The notes below the pieces were generated by a model. The model was not told where the DNA came from, made no database searches, and saw nothing but the letters and a program-made list of their open reading frames with translations. Shown in pieces: positions 1 through 4,820 of a DNA stretch of 5,015 nt; position 1 is the stretch's first letter, and each line of letters starts with the position of its first letter. The translations under genes were made by a program, and so were the position numbers. Origin of the DNA: Clostridiales bacterium. Lineage in GTDB: Bacteria > Bacillota > Clostridia > Oscillospirales > Ruminococcaceae. The stretch covers positions 1 through 5,015 of the forward strand of contig JAAZIT010000306.1 of the NCBI GenBank assembly GCA_012800685.1, in the 5' to 3' direction.

Positions 1-521
1 CATTTATAATCTGATACAGAATCACTTTTCTTTTGTAATTCACTGTCTATAACACCTATAGACAGGACTCCAACATTATTCTCATCATCCTTATTTATTG
101 CATATGATGTAAACGATATACTATATACCTTCCCTTTATCTGTTTCAATATTTCTGATTTTACCCCCAAAAATTAGTTCGGTAACGCCTTTCTCGCCTCT
201 TCTACTTTCACCTTGTATTTCTCCATCGGGTTTATCGTATGAAATAATATTGCCATCAATATAATTAAATGCTTCCTGTATTTCAGTATCATGTTCATAA
301 GAATCTTGAATATTTTTACTAAATAAACTTTTTAGTTCCTCAGAATCCTTATCTAAGAAACATTCAAAAATTTGCAGGGTTAGATTATCAGCCTGTTTGT
401 CTGGGGTAATATATTTATCTGAAGAATTTTCAAACTTAGATAAAATATTTCCTACGGGTGTGCAGGCTGACATACCAACACACATTATTAATGTAATTGC
501 TATTAAAAATAACTTTTTCAC
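1..521 (-). CDS. DUF5104-like lipoprotein, C-terminus cut by the window edge
   Basis: The minus strand is open for 173 codons from a GTG at 521-519 to the window edge. The start is chosen because GAGGAG at 535-530 lies 8 bases upstream; a nearby TTG is out of frame. The N-terminus is a lipoprotein signal peptide: KK, then a hydrophobic stretch (LFLIAITLIMCVG), then a lipobox-like M-S-A-C with the acylated cysteine near residue 19. The mature part is hydrophilic and acidic. Motifs near residues 45-140 (LQIFECFLDKDSEELKSLF, EAFNYIDGNIISYD, IRNIETDKGKVYSISFTSY) resemble, from memory, the DUF5104 family of clostridial lipoproteins, whose function is unknown. The protein should be exported and anchored to the outer face of the membrane. 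Family members are about this length, so only a few residues are probably missing. The lipoprotein call is firm and the family call is moderate. Confidence 0.75.
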   Translation of the reverse strand, partial: MKKLFLIAITLIMCVGMSACTPVGNILSKFENSSDKYITPDKQADNLTLQIFECFLDKDSEELKSLFSKNIQDSYEHDTEIQEAFNYIDGNIISYDKPDGEIQGESRRGEKGVTELIFGGKIRNIETDKGKVYSISFTSYAINKDDENNVGVLSIGVIDSELQKKSDSVSDYK

Positions 522-542
522 TCAAGGCACTCCTCACTATAC

Positions 543-560
543 TATATTATTAATAATATA
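543..560. repeat. Perfect 18-bp AT palindrome upstream of the lipoprotein RBS
   Basis: Positions 543-551 are exactly complementary to 552-560, with no spacer. The palindrome sits 8 bases upstream of the ribosome binding site (535-530) of the minus-strand lipoprotein gene, inside its leader. It consists only of A and T. It could be a regulator-binding dyad or only AT-rich low complexity; as RNA it would fold weakly. Confidence 0.4.
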
Positions 561-681
561 TAACCTATTCTTTACCTCATACGTAATTTTTGCATTAAAG
601 TAAACTCTAATGCTAATACCATTATAAATAGAATAAGTTTTATTTATTATACTAATGCATTCATTTAAACCCCTTTATATT

Positions 682-690
682 AGTATACCA
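682..690 (-). promoter_or_regulatory. Possible extended -10 promoter for the lipoprotein gene
   Basis: On the minus strand TGG-TATACT (690-682) fits an extended -10 element (TGn plus a -10). Only a poor -35, TTATTA, lies 18 bases upstream. It would give a leader of roughly 150 bases. Several other TATAAT-like strings occur in this AT-rich gap without a -35, so the assignment is weak. I see no gene between 522 and 716. Confidence 0.25.
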
Positions 691-716
691 AAGACACGTT
701 TTCTGTAATAACAAAT

Positions 717-747
717 AAATCCGAACCCCATGTAAGAGTTCGGATTT
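717..747 (-). terminator. Intrinsic terminator of the tRNA-Gln operon
   Basis: Positions 717-726 pair perfectly with 738-747 (10 bp, core CCGAAC/GTTCGG) around an 11-base loop. On the minus strand the stem starts 7 bases after the CCA end of the last tRNA and is followed by a U-rich stretch (ATTTGTTATT). The plus strand has a T5 run ending at 749, so it may work in both directions, but no plus-strand gene ends here. Confidence 0.7.
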
Positions 748-754
748 TTAGATA

Positions 755-830
755 TGGTTGCCCAGGCTGGATTTGAACCAACGGGATGACGGAGTCAAAG
801 TCCGTTGCCTTACCGCTTGGCTACTGGGCA
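755..830 (-). tRNA. tRNA-Gln (anticodon UUG)
   Basis: A complete cloverleaf reads on the minus strand. The 7-bp acceptor stem is 824-830 with 759-765 (TGCCCAG/CTGGGCA), followed by discriminator A at 758 and a genome-encoded CCA at 757-755. The D arm carries AGCGGTAAGGC. The anticodon stem is ACGGA/TCCGT and the loop CTTTGAC puts TTG at 798-796, which reads CAA. The T loop is TTCAAAT. It is 76 bases long including CCA. It lies 24 bases downstream of a second tRNA-Gln and is surely cotranscribed with it; the terminator follows at once. Confidence 0.96.
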
Positions 831-854
831 ATAAGTTGCCATAAGACGACAACA

Positions 855-930
855 TGGTTGGGGCACAAGGATTCGAACCTTGGGAATATTGGAGTCAGAG
901 TCCAATGCCTTACCGCTTGGCGATGCCCCA
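855..930 (-). tRNA. tRNA-Gln (anticodon CUG)
   Basis: A complete cloverleaf reads on the minus strand. The acceptor stem is 924-930 with 859-865 (TGGGGCA/TGCCCCA), followed by discriminator A at 858 and an encoded CCA at 857-855. The D arm shares AGCGGTAAGGC with the neighbouring tRNA-Gln. The anticodon stem is TTGGA/TCCAA and the loop CTCTGAC places CTG at 898-896, which reads CAG. The T arm is AAGG-TTCGAAT-CCTT. It is the first gene of the two-tRNA operon, about 35 bases after the likely transcription start. Confidence 0.96.
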
Positions 931-971
931 TCAAATCACGCTTACATTATGTCTTTTCAAAGCGCTTATTT

Positions 972-1000
972 ATTATATCAAATTTTGCCATCTAATACAA
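972..1000 (-). promoter_or_regulatory. Sigma-A promoter of the tRNA-Gln operon
   Basis: On the minus strand the -35 is TTGTAT (1000-995) and the -10 is a perfect TATAAT (977-972), separated by 17 bases. A TG one base before the -10 makes it an extended -10. Transcription should start near 965, about 35 bases before the first mature tRNA. Strong promoters of this kind are typical of stable RNA genes. Confidence 0.8.
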
Positions 1001-1044
1001 GTCTACACCTTTAATGTTTACATAAAATTAATAATTATTCATGC

Positions 1045-1070
1045 AAAAAAACAGAACCTAAAAGGTTCTG
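1045..1070 (-). terminator. Intrinsic terminator of the ylxM-ffh-rpsP-khpA operon
   Basis: Positions 1052-1059 pair perfectly with 1063-1070 (CAGAACCT/AGGTTCTG, 8 bp) around a 3-base loop. On the minus strand the stem is followed directly by seven U residues (1051-1045). It lies 26 bases after the khpA stop codon. It separates the operon from the tRNA promoter just downstream. Confidence 0.9.
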
Positions 1071-1096
1071 CCTGTAAGCATATAAGTTATAATAGC

Positions 1097-1330
1097 TTAT
1101 TCAATTTCAACCATAATTTTCTGGTTAATTCTTGAACAACCGGCACGCATTACTGTGCGGATTGCCTTAGCTATTCTTCCTTGTTTACCAATAACTCGTC
1201 CCATGTCCTCAGATGCTACATGAAGATGATAAACCACAACGCCTTCAGCGTTTGGCTCGTCAACTTTAACTTCAATAGCCTCTTTGTTTTCAACAAGTTC
1301 TGAAACAATTGCTTCAAGTAATTCCTTCAT
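1097..1330 (-). CDS. khpA: KhpA, KH-domain RNA-binding protein (YlqC family)
   Basis: A 77-residue single KH-domain protein. In related Firmicutes KhpA pairs with KhpB (Jag/EloR) as an RNA chaperone, and in streptococci it affects cell elongation and division. The KH signature is clear: VIGKQGR at residues 46-52 gives the GxxG loop (G48-K-Q-G51), followed by the helix IAKAIRTVMRA and the last strand KIMVEIE. The N-terminus MKELLEAIVSELVEN matches the family start. I chose the ATG at 1330 because GGAG (1341-1338) lies 7 bases upstream. A GTG seven codons earlier (1351) would add a non-conserved tail and would place this GGAG inside the coding region. It is the last gene of the operon, 84 bases after rpsP. 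That gap holds complementary segments that might regulate it. Confidence 0.93.
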   Translation of the reverse strand: MKELLEAIVSELVENKEAIEVKVDEPNAEGVVVYHLHVASEDMGRVIGKQGRIAKAIRTVMRAGCSRINQKIMVEIE

Positions 1331-1345
1331 AGCTTTTCTCCAATC

Positions 1346-1407
1346 TCCCACCGAGATTAATCAGCAAGGCGAGTATATGGTGGGACTTAAGTTCACCCTA
1401 CTGATTA
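1346..1407 (-). promoter_or_regulatory. Interleaved complementary segments in the rpsP-khpA gap (possible pseudoknot)
   Basis: Two perfect 7-bp complementary pairs are interleaved here. In mRNA order, TAATCAG (1407-1401) pairs with CTGATTA (1364-1358), and TCCCACC (1385-1379) pairs with GGTGGGA (1352-1346). The arrangement S1, S2, S1', S2' permits an H-type pseudoknot with linkers of about 15, 14 and 5 bases, or two alternative folds. S2' ends 4 bases before the khpA ribosome binding site. The pairings are seen; formation and function are inferred. Confidence 0.35.
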
Positions 1408-1414
1408 TTTTCCA

Positions 1415-1657
1415 TTAAAGAATATCATTCTTTTTGAAAATAGACTTAACTGTTTCTGTTGGCTGAGCGCCCTTAGCAATCCATGCCTTTGCCTTTTCAG
1501 CATCAACACTAACTACTGATGGCTCCTTAGTAGGATCGTAGTAACCAATTTCTTCGATAAAACGACCATCTCTTGGATATCTTGAATCAGCAACAACTAG
1601 ACGATAAAAAGGTGCTTTTTTAGAACCCATTCTCTTTAGTCTGATTTTTACTGCCAT
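1415..1657 (-). CDS. rpsP: Small ribosomal subunit protein bS16
   Basis: An 80-residue bS16, the usual bacterial length. S16 binds 16S rRNA in the body of the 30S subunit and speeds its assembly. Family motifs are present throughout: the N-terminal strand AVKIRLKRMGSKKAPFYRLV, then ADSRYPRDGRFIEEIGYYDP (residues 23-42), and the C-terminal half with AWIAKGAQPTETVKSIFKK. The ATG at 1657 follows a near-perfect GGAGGTG (1671-1665) with 7-base spacing, suiting a highly expressed protein. It lies 55 bases after ffh. That gap contains a weak hairpin (1689-1708, stem with one bulge and no U-tract), which could be a processing or attenuation point but is unlikely to be a terminator. The ffh-rpsP-khpA neighbourhood is the classic Firmicute one. 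Confidence 0.98.
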   Translation of the reverse strand: MAVKIRLKRMGSKKAPFYRLVVADSRYPRDGRFIEEIGYYDPTKEPSVVSVDAEKAKAWIAKGAQPTETVKSIFKKNDIL

Positions 1658-1712
1658 TTAAATTCACCTCCACTTTTAGCTTTATATATTTTAACCTTGC
1701 GGGTAAAATTCT

Positions 1713-3092
1713 TTACATTGGGAAACCGCCGCCGCCCTTCATGCCACGCATCATGTTCATAGCATTTCTCATAGCGCCTTTCTTTTTGCCTTTTCCTGTT
1801 AATCCAAATTGCTTCATCATTTTTTGCATTTGTTCAAACTGCTTTAAAAGCCGATTTACATCTTCTACCTTCGTACCACTACCAGTGGCAATACGGCGTT
1901 TTCTCTTTGGATTTATTATTGCTGGTTTCTCTCTCTCGTTAGCTGTCATTGACAAAATTATTGCTTCTGTCTGTTTCATCTGCTTTTCCCCTGCTTCCTC
2001 GTCAAATCCATTCATTTGACTTCCAATGCCAGGAATTGCACCTACTATTGATTTTATAGAACCAAGCTTGTTAATTTGCTTCATTTGAGATAAAAGGTCG
2101 TTTAGATCAAATCCCTTGCCCCTAACCTTTGAAGCGAGCCTCTGAGCTTCTTCTTGGTCAATATTAGCTTGAGCTTTTTCAATAAGTGTAAGAACGTCGC
2201 CCATTCCCAAAATTCTTGATGCCATTCTCTCGGGGTGGAACACCTCAAACTCATCAAGCTTTTCACCCATACCAACAAATTTAATCGGCTTACCAGTTGC
2301 AGCTAGCACTGATAATGCTGCACCGCCTCTAGTATCTGAATCAAGCTTAGTCAGAAGCACTCCATCAATGCCCAGAACCTCGTCAAAGCTACTAGCAATG
2401 TTTACAGCATCTTGACCAGTCATAGCATCCACAACCAGCATAATCTCATTTGGTTGAGCAATAGATTTAATATCCTTTAGCTCTTTCATCAATTCCTCAT
2501 CAATGTGAAGACGTCCTGCAGTATCAAGGATAACTAAATCATTTCCATGATCCTTTGCGTGCTTTAAGGCTTCTTTTACAATTTTTCGGGGATCAATTTG
2601 TCCCATTTCAAAAACTGAAACTCCAGCCTTTTCACCAACGATTTTAAGCTGGTCTATAGCAGCAGGTCTATAAACGTCGCAAGCAACAAGAAGTGGACGT
2701 TTATCCTGTTGTTCTCTAAAATATTTTGCAAGTTTAGCCGAATGAGTTGTTTTACCGCAACCCTGTAGACCACACATCATAACAACGCATGGAGGCTTGT
2801 TAGGAAAATTTATTTTAGCATTTGCATCGCCCAAAAGAACAATAAGCTCTTCATTAACTATTTTAATAACCTGTTGTCCAGGAGTAAGGCTTTTTAAAAC
2901 CTCTTCACCAACACTGCGTTCAGTAACCTTTGAAACAAAGCTTTTAACAACACCATAGCTTACGTCAGCCTCAAGAAGAGCCATTCTGACTTCACGCATT
3001 GCTGCTTTAACGTCGCTTTCACTAAGCTTACCTTTAGATTTTAGACGTTTAAAAACGCCATTTAACTTTTCTGAAAGACCTTCAAAAGCCAA
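1713..3092 (-). CDS. ffh: Signal recognition particle GTPase Ffh (SRP54)
   Basis: A 459-residue SRP54-type GTPase, close to the usual length. It binds signal sequences of nascent membrane and secreted proteins together with SRP RNA and delivers ribosomes to the receptor FtsY. Domains in order: helical N domain (about 1-90), G domain (about 100-295) and methionine-rich M domain (about 300-459). GTPase motifs are intact: G1 GLQGCGKTT (108-116), G2 DVYRPAAIDQL (139-149), G3 DTAGR (190-194), G4 TKLD (248-251) and G5 around GMGEKLDEFEVF (274-285). The SRP-RNA binding motif KRRIATGSGT is at 398-407, and the tail is rich in Met, Lys and Gly. The start is TTG at 3092, supported by GGAGG (3105-3101) at 8-base spacing and by the expected N-terminus AFEGLSEKL; the next ATG lies inside the N domain. 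Confidence 0.98.
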   Translation of the reverse strand: MAFEGLSEKLNGVFKRLKSKGKLSESDVKAAMREVRMALLEADVSYGVVKSFVSKVTERSVGEEVLKSLTPGQQVIKIVNEELIVLLGDANAKINFPNKPPCVVMMCGLQGCGKTTHSAKLAKYFREQQDKRPLLVACDVYRPAAIDQLKIVGEKAGVSVFEMGQIDPRKIVKEALKHAKDHGNDLVILDTAGRLHIDEELMKELKDIKSIAQPNEIMLVVDAMTGQDAVNIASSFDEVLGIDGVLLTKLDSDTRGGAALSVLAATGKPIKFVGMGEKLDEFEVFHPERMASRILGMGDVLTLIEKAQANIDQEEAQRLASKVRGKGFDLNDLLSQMKQINKLGSIKSIVGAIPGIGSQMNGFDEEAGEKQMKQTEAIILSMTANEREKPAIINPKRKRRIATGSGTKVEDVNRLLKQFEQMQKMMKQFGLTGKGKKKGAMRNAMNMMRGMKGGGGFPM

Positions 3093-3126
3093 TTTTTCAC
3101 CCTCCGTTGTAATTATCTAAAATTTG

Positions 3127-3501
3127 TTAATCTTGTAATAAATCCTCATTTGATTCAATAAACTTAATAAGTGCCTTAGCCTTTACAGCTATGCTATTTG
3201 AATAAGCAACAGCCTTGCACTGCTTAAGAATTAGTTTAGCCTGTAAGTCGGCTTCAACAAGAAATTCTTCATATTTTTTCATTTTCTTCTGTAATCCCAG
3301 AAGCTCCTCATAGAACTTCAAAGATTCTTCGCCTCGCTTAATTGAATCTCTAGCACCTTGACGTGAGATTCCGAGGTTTTCACCTATTTCCGAAAGAGAA
3401 AGGTCATTGTTATAGTACAAGTCCAAAACATCCCTTTGCTTTTCAGTTAAAGCTTTTCCATAGACATCAAGGAGATTTGATATATTTAAATCCTTAGCCA
3501 T
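3127..3501 (-). CDS. ylxM: YlxM/p13-family helix-turn-helix protein
   Basis: A 124-residue member of the YlxM (UPF0122/p13) family, which is encoded next to ffh in Firmicutes. In streptococci YlxM was reported to bind Ffh and SRP RNA and to modulate SRP GTPase activity. The N-terminal half carries a sigma-70 region-4-like helix-turn-helix: LTEKQRDVLDLYYNNDLSLSEIGENLGISRQGARDSIKRGEESL at residues 18-61, where the family motifs are LTEKQR and the DLSL-EIG-GISRQ core. A charged, probably coiled helix follows (about 70-95). The start is the ATG at 3501, with AGGA (3514-3511) 9 bases upstream; TTG codons at 3510 and 3507 are too close to that site. It is first in the operon, 34 bases before ffh. 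The C-terminal tail of about 45 residues after the family core is less recognisable. Confidence 0.92.
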   Translation of the reverse strand: MAKDLNISNLLDVYGKALTEKQRDVLDLYYNNDLSLSEIGENLGISRQGARDSIKRGEESLKFYEELLGLQKKMKKYEEFLVEADLQAKLILKQCKAVAYSNSIAVKAKALIKFIESNEDLLQD

Positions 3502-3539
3502 ATACAACAATCCTTTCCAGTTTTTTAGTCGAATGCGTT

Positions 3540-3559
3540 GTAAAGCAAATAACCTTTAC
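3540..3559 (-). other. Hairpin in the ylxM leader
   Basis: In the leader of the core operon, GTAAAG (3559-3554) pairs perfectly with CTTTAC (3545-3540) around an 8-base loop, starting just after the likely transcription start near 3561. No U-tract follows, so it is not a terminator. A 5' stabilising hairpin is possible but unproven. Confidence 0.3.
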
Positions 3560-3567
3560 GAATAATA

Positions 3568-3596
3568 ATTATATACCATAATTAGCAACTTGTCAA
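3568..3596 (-). promoter_or_regulatory. Consensus sigma-A promoter of the ylxM-ffh-rpsP-khpA operon
   Basis: On the minus strand there is a perfect -35, TTGACA (3596-3591), 17 bases of spacer and a perfect -10, TATAAT (3573-3568). Transcription should start near 3561 and give a leader of about 60 bases before ylxM. An exact consensus at both boxes predicts strong housekeeping expression of the SRP and ribosomal genes. Confidence 0.92.
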
Positions 3597-3653
3597 TAGC
3601 AAATTTAACTTTTATTGTGAAAATAAAAAAGATATAATATAAATGGCGTAAAT

Positions 3654-3703
3654 TAGTCAATATAGTCAAATATGTTTTTAAAAAAGTAGACACAATCAAA
3701 TAT
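3654..3703. repeat. Short direct repeats upstream of the aldo/keto reductase
   Basis: TAGTCAA occurs at 3654-3660 and again at 3663-3669, nine bases apart. TCAAATAT occurs at 3666-3673 and at 3696-3703, thirty bases apart. They lie just upstream of the best promoter candidate for the reductase and may be regulator half-sites. The region is AT-rich, so chance is a real alternative. Confidence 0.3.
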
Positions 3704-3709
3704 TTGTGT
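3690..3709. promoter_or_regulatory. Possible operator dyad over the reductase -35 box
   Basis: ACACAA (3690-3695) and TTGTGT (3704-3709) form a perfect 6-bp inverted repeat with an 8-base centre. The right arm is the -35 hexamer of the proposed reductase promoter. A bound regulator would block polymerase there. The half-site orientation does not fit the Rex consensus, and the regulator is unknown. Confidence 0.3.
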
Positions 3710-3732
3710 TATCATTATAACATATATAAAAT
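3704..3732 (+). promoter_or_regulatory. Probable sigma-A promoter of the aldo/keto reductase
   Basis: TTGTGT (3704-3709), a 17-base spacer and TAAAAT (3727-3732) make a reasonable sigma-A promoter, with transcription starting near 3739 and a leader of about 39 bases. A TATAAT at 3633-3638 lacks a good -35 and is less likely. The 276-base gap between the divergent ylxM and reductase starts contains only such regulatory sequence. Confidence 0.5.
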
Positions 3733-3777
3733 AGATTTTAATACATAATATAAATAATATAAATGGGGGAAAATGCA

Positions 3778-4746
3778 ATGATTCATTTTAAATTGCAAAG
3801 CGATGCTTATAGCATTAATGTGCCACTTTTAACATTTGGTACCGCTTCATTCGAAAGACATGATAACGATAGCGAGTATTTTTCTTTTCTTGATAAATAT
3901 TTGGAGCTAGGCGGAAGCTGTATTGATAGTGCTAGATGCTATTGCAGTTGGCTAGAGGATGGGGAAAGTTCCTCAGAGGGCGCAATAGGAAGATGGATAT
4001 CATCAAGGGGAAATCGCGACAAGATTATACTTAGCACAAAGGGTGGACACCCAAACCACGATACAATGGATGTATCGAGACTTTCAAGGGATGAGCTTGA
4101 GTATGATTTAAACCAAAGTCTAAAGGCTTTGCAGACTGATTATATTGATATTTATTTTCTTCATCGTGATGATGAAGCTATTCCTGTTGAGGAAATTATG
4201 CCTATTCTTAATGATTTTGTGAAATCAGGAAAAGTACATTTTATCGGCGCTTCAAACTGGACAACTGAAAGAATTGAGAAAGCAAATAAATTTGCTAAAG
4301 AAAATGGTATGGAGCCTTTTAGAGTCAGCCAAATCTATTATAGCCTTGCTCATTCCACTAAGGAAGATTTAGGTGATCCAACAACAGAGAGCATGGATAG
4401 TAAATCATATAGCTGGTATAAGAAAAACAACTTCCCAGTAATGGCATTTTCACCACAAGCAAAGGGCTTTTTCTCTAAAGTTGCTGAGGGAAAATCTATT
4501 ACAGATTTGCTTGAGAGCCAGTTTGTTAGCACTGCGAATCTCGCAAAGCTTTCAAGGGTTATTGAGCTATCAAAAGAAACTGGAACAACTCCAGCGACTG
4601 TTGTATTAGGATATTTAAACAGCCAACCTTTCCCTGTATCATCAGTTTTCTCAGTTACAAAATTGTGGCAGCTTGAAGAGGATATGACTGCTGGCGACAC
4701 AATTTTTGATGAAAAACAGCTTGCATTTTTGGAGAATAATTTTTAG
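3778..4746 (+). CDS. Aldo/keto reductase family oxidoreductase
   Basis: A 322-residue single-domain NAD(P)H-dependent reductase of the (beta/alpha)8 aldo/keto reductase superfamily, expected in the cytoplasm; the substrate cannot be told. The catalytic tetrad is complete: Asp50 and Tyr55 in CIDSARCY, Lys88 in LSTKGG, and His129 in YFLHRDD. Other family landmarks are LTFGTASF near the N-terminus, KALQTDYIDIYFLH (116-129), GKVHFIGASNW (141-151) and VSQIYYSLAH (173-182). The C-terminal cofactor-binding region is degenerate (SSVFSVTKLWQLEEDM) compared with the usual PIIGxR-type motif, so cofactor preference is unclear. The ATG at 3778 is chosen because GGGGGA (3765-3770) lies 7 bases upstream; the ATG at 3763 has no ribosome binding site and overlaps this one. 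It is transcribed alone, divergently from ylxM. Confidence 0.9.
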   Translation: MIHFKLQSDAYSINVPLLTFGTASFERHDNDSEYFSFLDKYLELGGSCIDSARCYCSWLEDGESSSEGAIGRWISSRGNRDKIILSTKGGHPNHDTMDVSRLSRDELEYDLNQSLKALQTDYIDIYFLHRDDEAIPVEEIMPILNDFVKSGKVHFIGASNWTTERIEKANKFAKENGMEPFRVSQIYYSLAHSTKEDLGDPTTESMDSKSYSWYKKNNFPVMAFSPQAKGFFSKVAEGKSITDLLESQFVSTANLAKLSRVIELSKETGTTPATVVLGYLNSQPFPVSSVFSVTKLWQLEEDMTAGDTIFDEKQLAFLENNF

Positions 4747-4775
4747 CTTTTAGAAAACAGTTTTTAACAAAGAAA

Positions 4776-4809
4776 AAAGCGTAACGAACAATAAATGTCG
4801 TTACGCTTT
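4776..4809. terminator. Bidirectional intrinsic terminator after the aldo/keto reductase
   Basis: Positions 4776-4787 pair perfectly with 4798-4809 (12 bp, core GCGTAACGA/TCGTTACGC) around a 10-base loop, 29 bases after the reductase stop. On the plus strand the tail is CTTTAATTT, a moderate U-tract that ends the reductase transcript. On the minus strand the tail is TTTTTTCTTT, which is stronger and would stop any leftward transcript from the right edge. Confidence 0.85.
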
Positions 4810-4820
4810 AATTTAAAATA

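Noticed and set aside
397..603. 68-codon plus-strand frame
   Set aside because: It lies opposite the lipoprotein start and its leader, has no ribosome binding site, and its translation looks like AT-rich noise.
786..1135. Two overlapping plus-strand frames across the tRNA genes
   Set aside because: They run through the antisense of two tRNAs, a promoter and a terminator, and have no protein-like features.
1331..1351. Longer khpA form from GTG at 1351
   Set aside because: The extra seven residues are not family-like, and the real ribosome binding site (1341-1338) lies downstream of that start.
1689..1708. Possible terminator between ffh and rpsP
   Set aside because: The stem is weak, has a bulge and no U-tract follows; rpsP has no separate promoter that I can see.
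1741..2019. 92-codon plus-strand frame inside ffh
   Set aside because: It is a shadow of the ffh M-domain codons on the opposite strand; the hydrophobic runs reflect antisense Lys and Met codons.
4350..4700. 116-codon minus-strand frame inside the reductase gene
   Set aside because: It lies wholly antisense to a clear aldo/keto reductase and has no recognisable motif or ribosome binding site.
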